64,000 bases of DNA from Paraburkholderia madseniana (GCF_009690905.1 NZ_VOSW01000059.1:1-64000), one strand, 5' to 3'. Shown: positions 8,476 to 17,861, numbered from the stretch's first letter. Numbers and translations are program-made. The notes: generated from the sequence alone by a model not told the origin.

Positions 8476-9432
8476 ATGAGCAGCCATGACGGCCTGATGG
8501 TTTTTACTGGCAACGCAAATCCCGCGCTTGCACAGGAAGTCGTCAAAATCCTCGGTATTCCCCTCGGCAAAGCAATGGTTAGCCGTTTCTCGGACGGTGA
8601 AATCCAGGTCGAGATTCAGGAAAACGTGCGTGGCAAGGATGTCTTTGTCCTGCAATCCACGTGCGCGCCGGCGAATGACAATCTGATGGAACTGATGATC
8701 ATGGTCGATGCGCTCAAGCGCGCATCCGCCGGCCGGATCACCGCAGCCATCCCCTACTTCGGTTATGCCCGTCAAGATCGACGCCCGCGTTCGGCGCGCG
8801 TCGCCATCTCGGCGAAGATCGTGGCGAATATGCTGGAAATCGCCGGCGTCGAGCGGATCATTACGATGGATCTGCACGCCGACCAGATTCAAGGCTTCTT
8901 CGACATCCCGGTCGACAATATCTACGCTACGCCCGTGCTGCTCGGCGATCTGCGCAAGCAGAACTACGAGAACCTGCTGGTCGTTTCGCCGGACGTCGGC
9001 GGCGTGGTGCGCGCCCGTGCATTGGCCAAGCAACTGAATTGCGATCTCGCGATCATCGACAAACGCCGCCCGAAGGCGAACGTTGCCGAAGTGATGAACA
9101 TCATCGGTGAAGTCGAAGGCCGCACCTGCGTGATCATGGATGACATGGTCGACACGGCAGGCACGCTTTGCAAGGCAGCTCAGGTTTTGAAGGAACGCGG
9201 TGCGAAGCAGGTATTCGCTTACGCCACCCACCCGGTTCTGTCGGGCGGTGCAGGCGAGCGCATTGCAGCTTCGGCACTCGATGAACTCGTTGTTACCGAT
9301 ACGATCCCGCTCGGCGAAGAAGCCCGCTCGTGCGCCAAGATCCGTTCGCTGACCAGCGCCGGCCTGCTCGCCGAAACGTTCTCGCGGATTCGCCGCGGCG
9401 ATTCGGTGATGTCGCTGTTCGCTGAAAGTTAA
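8476..9432 (+). CDS. prs: Ribose-phosphate pyrophosphokinase Prs
   Basis: Makes PRPP from ribose 5-phosphate and ATP, feeding purine, pyrimidine, histidine, tryptophan and NAD synthesis. The 318-residue class I enzyme shows the RFSDGEIQVEI segment, the DLHADQIQGFF metal/ATP region and the PRPP-binding loop CVIMDDMVDTAGT. Length and sequence are typical for beta-proteobacteria. It is followed by a strong terminator hairpin at 9524-9560 ahead of rplY. Confidence 0.97.
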   Translation: MSSHDGLMVFTGNANPALAQEVVKILGIPLGKAMVSRFSDGEIQVEIQENVRGKDVFVLQSTCAPANDNLMELMIMVDALKRASAGRITAAIPYFGYARQDRRPRSARVAISAKIVANMLEIAGVERIITMDLHADQIQGFFDIPVDNIYATPVLLGDLRKQNYENLLVVSPDVGGVVRARALAKQLNCDLAIIDKRRPKANVAEVMNIIGEVEGRTCVIMDDMVDTAGTLCKAAQVLKERGAKQVFAYATHPVLSGGAGERIAASALDELVVTDTIPLGEEARSCAKIRSLTSAGLLAETFSRIRRGDSVMSLFAES

Positions 9433-9523
9433 GTATTTGCGAAGGCGCAGCGCGCATAGCAGTACCGCACGCTGCACTTTTGCACAATTGGCATGAACGA
9501 ACGAAGGTTCGTGCCATCGCTCT

Positions 9524-9560
9524 GGGGCCTCAGCCGTAATGGCTTGGAGGCCCCGTTTTT
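9524..9560 (+). terminator. Rho-independent terminator after prs
   Basis: GGGGCCTC at 9524-9531 pairs with GAGGCCCC at 9547-9554, followed by GTTTTT. It ends only 37 bases before the rplY start, so it separates prs from rplY or acts as a partial readthrough site. Confidence 0.75.
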
Positions 9561-9596
9561 ACTGCCTGGTCGCGGGCAGTGCATTGGAGATTCAAT

Positions 9597-10220
9597 ATGA
9601 AAGTAGTCGCTTTCGAGCGTTCCTTGCAAGGTACGGGTGCGAGCCGCCGCCTGCGTATCTCGGGTAAGACCCCGGGCATCGTATATGGCGCTGGTGCTGA
9701 AACGCAATTGGTCGAACTGGACCACAACGCACTCTGGCACGCGCTGAAGAAAGAAGTTTTCCACTCGTCGATCCTCGAACTGGAAGTGGCAGGCAAGTCG
9801 CAACAGGTTCTGCTGCGCGACGTGCAATACCACCCGTTCCGTCAGCTCGTGCTGCACGTGGACTTCCAACGTGTCGACGCGAAGAAGAAGCTGCACACCA
9901 AGGTGCCGCTGCACTTCATGAACCAGGAAACCAACCCGGCAGTGAAGCTGTCGAGCGCGGTGATCTCGCACGTCCTCAACGAAATTGAAATCGAGTGCCT
10001 GCCGTCGGCACTGCCGGAATTCCTCGAAGTTGACCTGGCGACGATCGAAGCTGGTCACTCGCTGCACGCCAAGGACATCGTCCTGCCGGCAGGCGTGGCA
10101 CTGGTTGCTCACGTTGACGCAGAAAACCCGGTCATCGCATCGGCAACGATCCCGGCTGGCGCAATCGCTGAAGGCGACGCCGCTGCTGCTGCAGGCGAAG
10201 GCGAAACGCCGGCTGCCTAA
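9597..10220 (+). CDS. rplY: 50S ribosomal protein L25 (Ctc/TL5 type)
   Basis: Binds 5S rRNA in the large ribosomal subunit. The 207-residue product is the long, two-domain form. An N-terminal L25 domain (MKVVAFERS, GASRRLR, GKTPGIVYG) is followed by a TL5/Ctc-type beta C-terminal domain and an Ala/Glu-rich tail. The ATG at 9597 follows GGAGA at 9586-9590. An in-frame GTG at 9579 is less likely because it would lie upstream of this Shine-Dalgarno sequence. A terminator follows the gene. Confidence 0.94.
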   Translation: MKVVAFERSLQGTGASRRLRISGKTPGIVYGAGAETQLVELDHNALWHALKKEVFHSSILELEVAGKSQQVLLRDVQYHPFRQLVLHVDFQRVDAKKKLHTKVPLHFMNQETNPAVKLSSAVISHVLNEIEIECLPSALPEFLEVDLATIEAGHSLHAKDIVLPAGVALVAHVDAENPVIASATIPAGAIAEGDAAAAAGEGETPAA

Positions 10221-10281
10221 GTGCCTTCCTGGCGCTGAGCAAGCAATCCTCTCGATCCGTTTCAATGAAACGGTCGACGTG

Positions 10282-10314
10282 ACCCGCCGAGGTTCTCCCC
10301 GGCGGGTTTTTTTT
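10282..10314 (+). terminator. Rho-independent terminator after rplY
   Basis: ACCCGCCG at 10282-10289 pairs with CGGCGGGT at 10300-10307, followed by eight T. A second small palindrome, CCGTTTCA-A-TGAAACGG, lies just upstream at 10257-10273. Confidence 0.85.
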
Positions 10315-10370
10315 CGGTTTTTTTCGGCTCGGCCGCGTTCGGTGCCGAGGCCAGATGGACCTATGCAATC

Positions 10371-10973
10371 ATGATCAAGCTGATCGTCGGGCTCGGCAAT
10401 CCGGGCGCTGAATACACCGCGACGCGCCACAATGCCGGCTTCTGGCTGGTCGATCAACTGGCGCGCGAAGCAGGTACGACACTGCGCGACGAGCGGCGCT
10501 TTCACGGTTTCTACGCGAAGGCCCGGCTTCACGGCGAAGAAGTGCATCTGCTGCAACCGCAGACTTATATGAACCGCTCGGGGCAGTCGGTTGTCGCGCT
10601 CGCGCAGTTCTTCAAGATTCTTCCGGACGAAATTCTGGTCGCGCACGACGAGCTCGATATGCCACCGGGCAGCGTCAAGCTGAAGCTTGGTGGCGGCAGC
10701 GGAGGCCATAACGGGCTGAAGGACATCAGCGCGCATCTGTCATCGCAACAGTATTGGCGGCTGCGGATCGGCATCGGCCATCCGCGTGACCTGATTCCCG
10801 AAAGTGCGCGAGCCGGCGCCAAGCCGGACGTCGCCAATTACGTGCTGAAACCGCCGCGGCGGGACGAGCAGGACGTGATCGATGCGTCGATCGAACGCGC
10901 GTTGGCGGTCATGCCGCAGATCATCAAAGGCGAGCTCGAGCGGGCGATGATGCAACTGCACCGCAATCCCTGA
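10371..10973 (+). CDS. pth: Peptidyl-tRNA hydrolase Pth
   Basis: Releases tRNA from peptidyl-tRNAs that drop off the ribosome. The 200-residue product has the family opening IVGLGNPGAEY and catalytic His20 in TRHNAGFWLVD. It also has YMNRSGQSV and the HNGLKDI segment with its substrate-contact residues. It follows rplY, a common arrangement of translation genes. The ATG at 10371 has no strong Shine-Dalgarno sequence. The gene begins 57 bases after the rplY terminator, so it should have its own promoter. Confidence 0.95.
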   Translation: MIKLIVGLGNPGAEYTATRHNAGFWLVDQLAREAGTTLRDERRFHGFYAKARLHGEEVHLLQPQTYMNRSGQSVVALAQFFKILPDEILVAHDELDMPPGSVKLKLGGGSGGHNGLKDISAHLSSQQYWRLRIGIGHPRDLIPESARAGAKPDVANYVLKPPRRDEQDVIDASIERALAVMPQIIKGELERAMMQLHRNP

Positions 10974-11032
10974 GCGGGCCCTGCCCTGCCCGCATCCGTA
11001 TCGCCCGTATCGCCATCGACAGGAGAAATCGC

Positions 11033-12112
11033 TTGAGCCGCTACTGGAGTGACATCGTTCACCGTCTGACGCCGTATGTGCCGGGCGAGCAGCCCGTGGT
11101 TGCGCATCCGGTCAAGCTGAACACCAACGAGAATCCCTATCCGCCGTCGCCGCGCGTGCTTGACGCGATCCGGCAGGAACTGGGCGGCGCGGGCGAGTCG
11201 CTGCGGCGCTATCCCGATCCGACAGCGCGCAAGTTACGCGAAACGGTAGCCGCGTACCACGGCATCCGCCCGGAACAAGTGTTCGCGGGCAACGGCTCGG
11301 ACGAAGTGCTCGCGCTCACCTTTCAGGCCTTGCTGAAGCACGACAAACCGTTGCTGTTTCCGGATATCACTTACAGCTTCTACCCGACCTACGCGCGGCT
11401 CTTTGAAGTCGACTATCGGACCATCGCACTCGACGACAGCTTCGCCATCCATGTCGACGACTACACGGCGCCTAACGGCGGCGTCCTGTTCCCGAACCCG
11501 AACGCGCCGACCGGACGACCGCTGCCGCTCGCCGATATCGAGCGTCTGGTGGCGAGAAACACCGAATCGGTCGTGGTGATCGACGAGGCCTATGTCGATT
11601 TCGGCGCTGAATCGGCCATCAAACTGATCGACCGCTATCCCAACCTGCTGGTGATACAAACGGTATCGAAGTCGCGTTCGCTGGCCGGCATGCGCGTCGG
11701 CTTCGCATTCGGCAATCCGGAACTGATCGACGCGCTGAACCGCGTGAAGGATAGCTTCAACTCGTATCCGCTCGACCGCCTGGCGCAAGTCGCGGCCGTC
11801 GCTGCATACGAGGACGATGCATGGTTCCGCGACAACTGCGCCAAAGTGATTGCGAGCCGTGAGCGGTTGGCAGCAGGCTTGACGGCACTGGGCTTCGAGG
11901 TGGTGCCGTCGGCAGCGAATCTGCTGTTCGCGCGCCACGAAGGCTACGATGCAGCGACGCTCGTGGCACGGCTAAGGGAAAAGGAAATTTTCGTGCGCCA
12001 CTTCAAGGCGGCGCGAATCGACCAGCATCTGCGAATCTCGGTTGGCACCGACGCCGAATGCGACATTCTGCTGGATGCGCTGCGCGACATTTTCAGCGCT
12101 TACGTCGGATGA
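11033..12112 (+). CDS. hisC: Histidinol-phosphate aminotransferase HisC
   Basis: PLP-dependent class I/II aminotransferase converting imidazole acetol phosphate to histidinol phosphate. The 359 residues contain LNTNENPYPPSP, FAGNGSDEVL, the DEAYVDF segment and the PLP-lysine motif SKSRSLAGMRVGF. The start is a TTG at 11033, placed 8 bases after AGGAGA, giving SRYWSDIVHRL. The gene stands apart from any other his gene in this window, so it may be one of two copies, as is common in Burkholderia; some such copies also act on aromatic amino acids. Confidence 0.9.
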   Translation: MSRYWSDIVHRLTPYVPGEQPVVAHPVKLNTNENPYPPSPRVLDAIRQELGGAGESLRRYPDPTARKLRETVAAYHGIRPEQVFAGNGSDEVLALTFQALLKHDKPLLFPDITYSFYPTYARLFEVDYRTIALDDSFAIHVDDYTAPNGGVLFPNPNAPTGRPLPLADIERLVARNTESVVVIDEAYVDFGAESAIKLIDRYPNLLVIQTVSKSRSLAGMRVGFAFGNPELIDALNRVKDSFNSYPLDRLAQVAAVAAYEDDAWFRDNCAKVIASRERLAAGLTALGFEVVPSAANLLFARHEGYDAATLVARLREKEIFVRHFKAARIDQHLRISVGTDAECDILLDALRDIFSAYVG

Positions 12113-12173
12113 CGGTCGTATAGCGGTCGGACAACGCGCGGGACAACCTCGCGCGCGACACAAAGCGTTGCCG

Positions 12174-12207
12174 CTAAAGAAAACGGCGAGGCAGACGCCT
12201 CGCCGTT
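12174..12207 (-). terminator. Terminator after the ferredoxin gene
   Basis: AACGGCGAGGC (12182-12192) and GCCTCGCCGTT (12197-12207) form an 11-bp stem with a 4-base loop. Read on the minus strand it is followed by TTTTCTTT, so it suits the ferredoxin gene. It has no T-run on the plus strand. Confidence 0.6.
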
Positions 12208-12223
12208 CACCATCATGAAACTC

Positions 12224-12481
12224 TCACGCGCCCTTCGCAGCCTGCAGCGCGTGGTACTTCGCCATCAGACCTTCCGCCGTCTCCAGATGCTCGGGGTCGC
12301 GCGGAATGCACTCGACCGGGCACACCTGAATACACTGGGGTTCGTCGAAATGGCCGACACACTCGGTGCATTTCTTCGGGTCGATCACGTAGATTTCCGG
12401 GCCCATCGAAATCGCGTCGTTCGGGCACTCGGGCTCGCACACGTCGCAATTGATGCACTCGTCGGTAATCATCAAGGCCAT
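12224..12481 (-). CDS. YfhL-family 2[4Fe-4S] ferredoxin
   Basis: Small electron carrier of 85 residues starting MALMITDEC. Two cluster-binding motifs are visible: CINCDVCEPECP and CTECVGHFDEPQCIQVCP. The extra residues between ligands in the second motif and the C-terminal helix are typical of the YfhL/Alvin ferredoxin group. The upstream open frame to 12526 is not needed. It lies between hisC (convergent) and coaD (same strand, 63 bases upstream), the usual neighbour in beta-proteobacteria. Confidence 0.92.
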   Translation of the reverse strand: MALMITDECINCDVCEPECPNDAISMGPEIYVIDPKKCTECVGHFDEPQCIQVCPVECIPRDPEHLETAEGLMAKYHALQAAKGA

Positions 12482-12544
12482 ACTTCTCTCACTTCGCGCC
12501 GGCCGAAGCCAGCTTTGATCCGTCAATCCGACAGTTTACGCCGG

Positions 12545-13060
12545 TTACGGTTGCCCCGCCGAGACACCTTCATTCGGATCCAGCGCGGCAACCTTCTCCT
12601 TCAGCCATTTTTCGACCGACGGGAACACAAACTTGCTGACGTCGCCGCCCAGTTGCGCGATTTCACGCACGATGGTGCCGGAGATGAACTGGTATTGATC
12701 GGACGGCGTCATGAACATGGTTTCGACGTCCGGCAGCAGATAGCGGTTCATGCCGGCCATCTGGAACTCATATTCGAAGTCCGAGACGGCACGCAGGCCA
12801 CGCACGATCACCCGAGCGTTATTGCTGCGGACAAAGTCTTTCAATAGCCCTTTGAAGCTCATCACCTGAACGTTCGGGTAATGCCCGAGCACTTCATGAG
12901 CGATGTCGAGTCGCTCTGTCAGCGTAAAGAACGGCTTCTTGTTGCGGCTGTCAGCAACGCCCACCACCAGCGTGTCGAAAATGCTCGACGCGCGCCGAAC
13001 GAGGTCTTCGTGACCGCGCGTCAGCGGGTCGAACGTGCCCGGGTACACGGCGACTACCAT
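12545..13060 (-). CDS. coaD: Pantetheine-phosphate adenylyltransferase CoaD
   Basis: Catalyses the penultimate step of coenzyme A synthesis, transferring AMP to 4'-phosphopantetheine. The 171-residue nucleotidyltransferase shows GTFDPLTRGH near the N-terminus and ISGTIVREIA (the ISSTxVR-type motif, with Gly in place of the second Ser). The start MVVAVYPG at 13060 has AGGAGA just upstream. It lies in the common rsmD-coaD-ferredoxin order. Confidence 0.95.
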   Translation of the reverse strand: MVVAVYPGTFDPLTRGHEDLVRRASSIFDTLVVGVADSRNKKPFFTLTERLDIAHEVLGHYPNVQVMSFKGLLKDFVRSNNARVIVRGLRAVSDFEYEFQMAGMNRYLLPDVETMFMTPSDQYQFISGTIVREIAQLGGDVSKFVFPSVEKWLKEKVAALDPNEGVSAGQP

Positions 13061-13171
13061 GAGACTTCTCCTCTCTTCAGACAAATGGGCACGTCAAAGC
13101 GTCCACGCGACGCATTTGGCACCGACCGCACGCGTGACGGTACCCGTCCGCTGCTTGTTTTGGAACGCGCA

Positions 13172-13786
13172 TTATTCCTTATTTTCGCGCTGCAGCAAAT
13201 GAAAGTGGACAGCGCCCGCTTTGCCTTGCCGCACGATTTCCCAACCGGCGAGCGTCTCATTCCCATCCAGCTCGAGCGCATCGCCTGCCTCCACGTACAG
13301 AAAACCTTCCGGGCTCAGCAGCGGCACGGCCAGAGCGAGCGCCTTGTCGAGCAGATCGCCGTCGAACGGCGGATCGAGAAACACCACGTCGAACGATCCG
13401 GGGGCGAGGCTCGCCGCGAGGCGCAAGCCGTCGGCTTCCGCGATTTCGATCGTACGCGCCGCGAGGCGCTCCTGGTTCGCGCGCAACTGGCTTGCGGCCC
13501 GCGCATTGCGCTCGACCATCAACACCCGCGCCGCGCCGCGCGAGGCAGCTTCGAAGCCGAGTGCGCCGCTACCGGCGAACAGATCGAGGCAGCGCTGGCC
13601 GTCCAGCCGTTGGCCGAGCCAGTTGAACAGCGTTTCGCGCACGCGGTCGGGCGTGGGGCGCAGGCCGTCGAGGTCGAGCACGGGCAGCGGTGTGCGCTTC
13701 CAGTCGCCGCCGATGATACGGATGGCGTGCGGCTTGCCGCCTTTGGACGAAGCGCCGTGGGCGCGTGAAGGAGCAGAACGGGGCAT
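13172..13786 (-). CDS. rsmD: 16S rRNA (guanine966-N2)-methyltransferase RsmD
   Basis: SAM-dependent methyltransferase acting on 16S rRNA G966. The 204 residues contain IRIIGGDWKR, the SAM-binding DLFAGSGALGFEA and the catalytic NPPY-type motif FLDPPFDGD. It is divergent from ftsY, a conserved pair. The first 15 or so residues are basic and low in similarity to the family, and the exact start could lie slightly downstream. Confidence 0.93.
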   Translation of the reverse strand: MPRSAPSRAHGASSKGGKPHAIRIIGGDWKRTPLPVLDLDGLRPTPDRVRETLFNWLGQRLDGQRCLDLFAGSGALGFEAASRGAARVLMVERNARAASQLRANQERLAARTIEIAEADGLRLAASLAPGSFDVVFLDPPFDGDLLDKALALAVPLLSPEGFLYVEAGDALELDGNETLAGWEIVRQGKAGAVHFHLLQRENKE

Positions 13787-14026
13787 GCAGTTTCGATTAC
13801 GTTATAAGGGCGCCCGCGACGCCGATGCGTGCGGACTGGAGCGCCAACGTTACCACAGGGGCGCCGGGCGTCCAGCCTGGCCGTTCGGCCAATACGACGG
13901 GTGGCGGCGCGCCTGATAAAATGTGCGGCTTCCAGCGCCTTGCATCCCGCATCGCAACGCTGCCTGCCGCTCCCACGGGCCCGTCCCGGCTGCGCGCATC
14001 GGCGCGCGCTCTCACCACGCCAGATC

Positions 14027-15193
14027 ATGTTCAGCTTTTTCAAACGATTCAAGGGTTCGAAAGAGTCCGATAACGCGCCAGAAGAATCGCAGACGGCGCC
14101 GGAAGCCCTCGCGCCCGAACCCGCCGTAGAGGCGCCGCAAGCGCCCGTCGCGCCGTCGGCGCCGCGGCCGGTTGCTCCGGTTAGCGCCGATACGCAACCG
14201 GCTGCTGCCGCGTCCATCAATGAGCCCGAACCCGAAGCACCCGCGCTCGAAACCGTCGAAATCGTCCCGCCACCTATGCAGGACGCGAGCGCGAAGCGCT
14301 CGTGGCTCACGCGCCTGAAAACCGGCCTGTCGAAAACGAGTTCGAGCCTGACCGGCATTTTCGTCGGCGCGAAGATCGACGAAGACTTGTACGAAGAACT
14401 CGAGACGGCGCTGCTGATGTCGGATGCGGGCGTCGAAGCCACCGAATTCCTGCTCGAATCGTTGCGCGAAAAAGTGCGCACCGAACGCCTCACCGATCCT
14501 CAGCAGGTGAAAGCAGCGCTGCGCACGCTGCTGATCGACCTGCTCAAGCCGCTGGAAAAATCGCTGATGCTCGGCCGCGCGCAACCGCTGGTCGTAATGA
14601 TCGCGGGCGTCAACGGTGCAGGCAAAACCACCAGCATCGGCAAGCTCGCCAAGCATCTGCAGAGCTTCGATCAGTCGGTGCTGCTGGCTGCGGGCGACAC
14701 CTTCCGCGCAGCCGCGCGCGAGCAACTTGCAATCTGGGGCCAGCGCAACAACGTGACGGTGGTGTCGCAGGAAAGCGGCGACCCGGCAGCGGTGATTTAC
14801 GATGCGGTCGGCGCCGCGCGTGCGCGCAAGATCGACGTCATGATGGCGGACACGGCCGGCCGTCTGCCGACCCAGTTGCATCTGATGGAAGAACTGCGCA
14901 AGGTAAAGCGCGTGATCGGCAAGGCGCAAGACGGCGCGCCGCATGAAGTGCTACTGGTGATCGATGCGAACACCGGCCAGAATGGTCTCGCGCAAGTGAA
15001 GGCCTTCGACGACGCGCTCGGCCTCACCGGCCTGATCGTCACCAAACTCGACGGCACGGCGAAGGGCGGCATTCTTGCGGCGATCGCGCGGCAGCGTCCG
15101 ATTCCGGTGTACTTCATCGGCGTCGGCGAAAAGGTGGAGGACTTGCAGCCGTTCAGCGCGGAAGAGTTTTCGGACGCGTTGCTGGGCGGTTGA
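14027..15193 (+). CDS. ftsY: Signal recognition particle receptor FtsY
   Basis: SRP receptor GTPase that docks ribosome-nascent chains at the inner membrane. From the ATG at 14027 the protein has 388 residues. An acidic, Pro/Ala/Glu-rich membrane-targeting A domain (about 1-90) is followed by the NG domain with P-loop GVNGAGKTTSIGKLA, DTAGR and TKLDGTAKGG. The frame stays open upstream to 13829, but the MFSFFKRFK amphipathic start is the family N-terminus. A terminator follows at 15224. Confidence 0.95.
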   Translation: MFSFFKRFKGSKESDNAPEESQTAPEALAPEPAVEAPQAPVAPSAPRPVAPVSADTQPAAAASINEPEPEAPALETVEIVPPPMQDASAKRSWLTRLKTGLSKTSSSLTGIFVGAKIDEDLYEELETALLMSDAGVEATEFLLESLREKVRTERLTDPQQVKAALRTLLIDLLKPLEKSLMLGRAQPLVVMIAGVNGAGKTTSIGKLAKHLQSFDQSVLLAAGDTFRAAAREQLAIWGQRNNVTVVSQESGDPAAVIYDAVGAARARKIDVMMADTAGRLPTQLHLMEELRKVKRVIGKAQDGAPHEVLLVIDANTGQNGLAQVKAFDDALGLTGLIVTKLDGTAKGGILAAIARQRPIPVYFIGVGEKVEDLQPFSAEEFSDALLGG

Positions 15194-15223
15194 ACGCAGC
15201 AACGTTCGTCGCAGAACAAGCAG

Positions 15224-15254
15224 AAAGGGCGCCCCTCACCGAGCGCCCTTTTTT
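15224..15254 (+). terminator. Rho-independent terminator after ftsY
   Basis: AAGGGCGC (15225-15232) pairs with GCGCCCTT (15243-15250), followed by TTTT. Confidence 0.75.
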
Positions 15255-15270
15255 CATTCAAATCACCGCA

Positions 15271-15915
15271 TCATTCCGCGTCGGGCTGAACACCGGGCGC
15301 TGCACGAGCGAACGCGTCGATCTGCATTGCGTGCTCGTAGATGCGCTGAATCGTCGGAAACTTCGCCGTATCCACCTTGAAGCGCTGGGCGTTGAATACC
15401 TGGGGAATCAGACAGGCGTCAGCCAGTGTTGGCGTGTCGCCGAAGCACAGCTTGCCGGTGCGCGAATCGCCCGCCAGATGTGCATCGAGCGTCGCAAAAC
15501 CCGCTTCGACCCAATGCTTGTACCACGCGTCTTTCGCGTCGTCGTCGAGACACAGCGTGTGTTTCAGGTATTTCAGCACGCGCAGATTGTTCAGCGGATG
15601 AATCTCGCACGCCACCTGCAACGCTACCGAGCGCACATACGCGCGCTCGGCCGGCGTGCCGGGCAAGAGCGGCGGTTCGGGATGCGTTTCCTCCAGATAC
15701 TCGATGATCGCGAGCGACTGCGGCATCACTTCATTGCCGTCGACGAACGTAGGCACGATGCCGTCCGCATTCACCTTGCGATACTCGGGCTTCAGCTGCT
15801 CGCCGCCGTCGCGCACGAGGTGCACCGGTACATAGTCGTACGGCAGACTCTTCAGGTTCAACGCGATGCGCACGCGATACGACGCCGAACTTCGGAAATA
15901 GCTGTAAAGCTTCAT
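15271..15915 (-). CDS. maiA: Maleylacetoacetate isomerase (GST zeta class)
   Basis: Glutathione-dependent isomerase converting maleylacetoacetate (or maleylpyruvate) to the fumaryl form in tyrosine or gentisate breakdown. The 214-residue protein has the zeta-class signature SSASYRVRIALNLK at the N-terminus and a C-terminal GST helical domain ending FARAAPGVQPDAE. The start at 15915 is chosen over the upstream in-frame ATG. It is 25 bases downstream of a fumarylacetoacetate-hydrolase-family gene, so the two probably handle consecutive steps. Confidence 0.9.
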   Translation of the reverse strand: MKLYSYFRSSASYRVRIALNLKSLPYDYVPVHLVRDGGEQLKPEYRKVNADGIVPTFVDGNEVMPQSLAIIEYLEETHPEPPLLPGTPAERAYVRSVALQVACEIHPLNNLRVLKYLKHTLCLDDDAKDAWYKHWVEAGFATLDAHLAGDSRTGKLCFGDTPTLADACLIPQVFNAQRFKVDTAKFPTIQRIYEHAMQIDAFARAAPGVQPDAE

Positions 15916-15940
15916 GTTATGTGTCTCCTCCCACCGTGCT

Positions 15941-16639
15941 TCAGACGACGCGTACGCTGAGCTCGCCGAGCCCGTCCACGCCACCCTTCATGAGGTCGCC
16001 CTGCACCACCGCGCCGACACCTTCCGGCGTGCCGGTGAAAATCAGATCGCCCGGCTGCAGTTCGAACAGCGTCGACAGATAGGCAATCGTCTCGGCCACC
16101 GACCAGATCAGTTGCGACACGTCCGAATTCTGTTTTTCCTCGCCGTTCACCGATAACCAGATCGCGCCCTTGCCGACATGGCCGACTGTCGTGACCGGAT
16201 GGATCGGACCAAGGGGCGCCGAGTGATCGAAGCCCTTTGCGGTATCCCACGGACGGCCCAGCTTTTTCGCTTCGGCCTGCAGATCGCGGCGTGTCATGTC
16301 GAGACCGAGCGCATAACCGTACACGTGGTCGAGTGCGCTTTCGGCCGGAATGTTCTTGCCGCCTTTGCCGATCGCCGCCACCAGTTCCATCTCGAAGTGG
16401 ACGTTCTTCGATAGCGAGGGATAGGGAAATTCGCCGGTCGCACCCGGCGCGACATACAGCACGGCATCGGCCGGCTTGGCGAAGAAGAACGGTGGTTCGC
16501 GGTCAGGATCGTGCCCCATCTCACGCGCGTGCGCCTCGTAGTTGCGGCCCACGCAGTAGATGCGACGCACCGCGAACTGCTCGCTGGACCCCACGACCGG
16601 CACCGCAACGACCGGTGCGGGTGCAAATACGTAACTCAT
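15941..16639 (-). CDS. Fumarylacetoacetate hydrolase family protein
   Basis: The 232-residue protein belongs to the FAH/YcgM group (acylpyruvate or fumarylpyruvate hydrolases), which is shorter than true tyrosine-pathway FAH. Visible motifs are IYCVGRNYEAHA, the metal-ligand stretch HFEMELVAAIGK, YALGLDMTRRDLQ and IFTGTPEGVG. Together with maiA it would cleave the isomerised ring-fission product, e.g. fumarylpyruvate of gentisate breakdown. The substrate is not determinable from sequence. Confidence 0.88.
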   Translation of the reverse strand: MSYVFAPAPVVAVPVVGSSEQFAVRRIYCVGRNYEAHAREMGHDPDREPPFFFAKPADAVLYVAPGATGEFPYPSLSKNVHFEMELVAAIGKGGKNIPAESALDHVYGYALGLDMTRRDLQAEAKKLGRPWDTAKGFDHSAPLGPIHPVTTVGHVGKGAIWLSVNGEEKQNSDVSQLIWSVAETIAYLSTLFELQPGDLIFTGTPEGVGAVVQGDLMKGGVDGLGELSVRVV

Positions 16640-16889
16640 CCCGTTCTCCGTTTCTGGATTGTGCCGCGCCCGCGCGGCGATAAAACATCGAGTGTAACGC
16701 GCGGCAAAGCGCCGCGCAGCGGATCGGCACCGGCACGCGCGGACCGGCGATTCCGCCGCATCGTCTCACGGGATCGCCGGCCCGCCGGACCGCCTCGCCG
16801 CTATAGATGCGATACTCACACTGGATAGCGTCCTTTGAATTCCCCGGCCGACCGCCCCAAGGCGGCACGCCCCCGTCCCACTGCGCCCG

Positions 16890-17861
16890 ATGACCGACAC
16901 CGCCGACACCGCCAATCTTTTCCCCTGCGCCCGCTATATCAAGGAAATCGGCCGCGGCCCGAACGGCGCCCGCGCGCTGACCGCTGAAGATACGCGCACG
17001 CTTTACACCGCGATGCTCGACGGCCGCGTGGCCGATCTCGAACTCGGCGCCGTGCTGCTCGCGTATCGCGTGAAAGGCGAAACCGCAGACGAACTCGCCG
17101 CCATGCTGGCCGGCGCGCAGGCGTCGTTCGAACCGCTTCATCTGCCGCACGCGGCATTCCGGCCCGTGTCGATACCCACCTACAACGGCGCGCGCAAACA
17201 GCCCAACCTGGTGCCGCTGCTCGCGCTGCTGCTGGCACGCGAAGGTGTGCCGGTGCTGGTGCATGGCGTCACGGAAGATCCGGGCCGTGTGACCAGCGCT
17301 GAAATCTTCACACATCTGCAGATCCCGCATGCGCGATCGCACGCCGACATCGAAGACGGTCTCGCCGAGCGTCGTCTCGCGTTCGCACCGATCGAAGTAC
17401 TCGCGCCGAAGCTCGCGCATCTTCTTTCGCTGCGCCGGCGGATGGGCGTGCGCAATTCAACGCACACACTCGTAAAAATTCTGCAGCCGTTCGCGCCCGC
17501 CGGGCTGCGGCTCGTGAACTACACGCATCCGCCGTATCGCGACAGTCTCACGCAGCTGTTCAACACACACCCGGCCGCCGCGGAGGGCGGCGCCCTGCTC
17601 GCGCGCGGCACCGAAGGCGAAGCGGTGGCCGACACGCGGCGCCAGGTGCAAGTGGATTGGCTGCACGACGGCATCTGCGAAACGCGCGTGCCGCATGAGC
17701 GCTCGTCGCCCGACGCGCCTGAAGTCGACTTGCCCGAAGCTCGCGACGCAGCGACCACGGCTGCGTGGATCGACGCCGTGTTGCGCGGCGAAGCGCCTGT
17801 CCCGAGCGCGATCGAACGGCAAGTGGAGCTGATCGTCGACGTCGCGAAAATACCCGTGTGA
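16890..17861 (+). CDS. YbiB-family (anthranilate phosphoribosyltransferase-like) protein
   Basis: The 323-residue protein has the fold of class III glycosyl/phosphoribosyltransferases. It has an N-terminal helical GPT domain (ARYIKEIGRG...LEDTRTLY-like region with GETADELAAMLAGAQ) and a C-terminal alpha/beta domain (PVLVHGVTEDPGRVT, MGVRNSTHTLVKIL). It diverges from TrpD and most resembles YbiB, which binds nucleic acid in E. coli rather than acting as an enzyme. Assignment to that subgroup is inferred from neighbourhood-independent similarity. No Shine-Dalgarno sequence is evident. Confidence 0.75.
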   Translation: MTDTADTANLFPCARYIKEIGRGPNGARALTAEDTRTLYTAMLDGRVADLELGAVLLAYRVKGETADELAAMLAGAQASFEPLHLPHAAFRPVSIPTYNGARKQPNLVPLLALLLAREGVPVLVHGVTEDPGRVTSAEIFTHLQIPHARSHADIEDGLAERRLAFAPIEVLAPKLAHLLSLRRRMGVRNSTHTLVKILQPFAPAGLRLVNYTHPPYRDSLTQLFNTHPAAAEGGALLARGTEGEAVADTRRQVQVDWLHDGICETRVPHERSSPDAPEVDLPEARDAATTAAWIDAVLRGEAPVPSAIERQVELIVDVAKIPV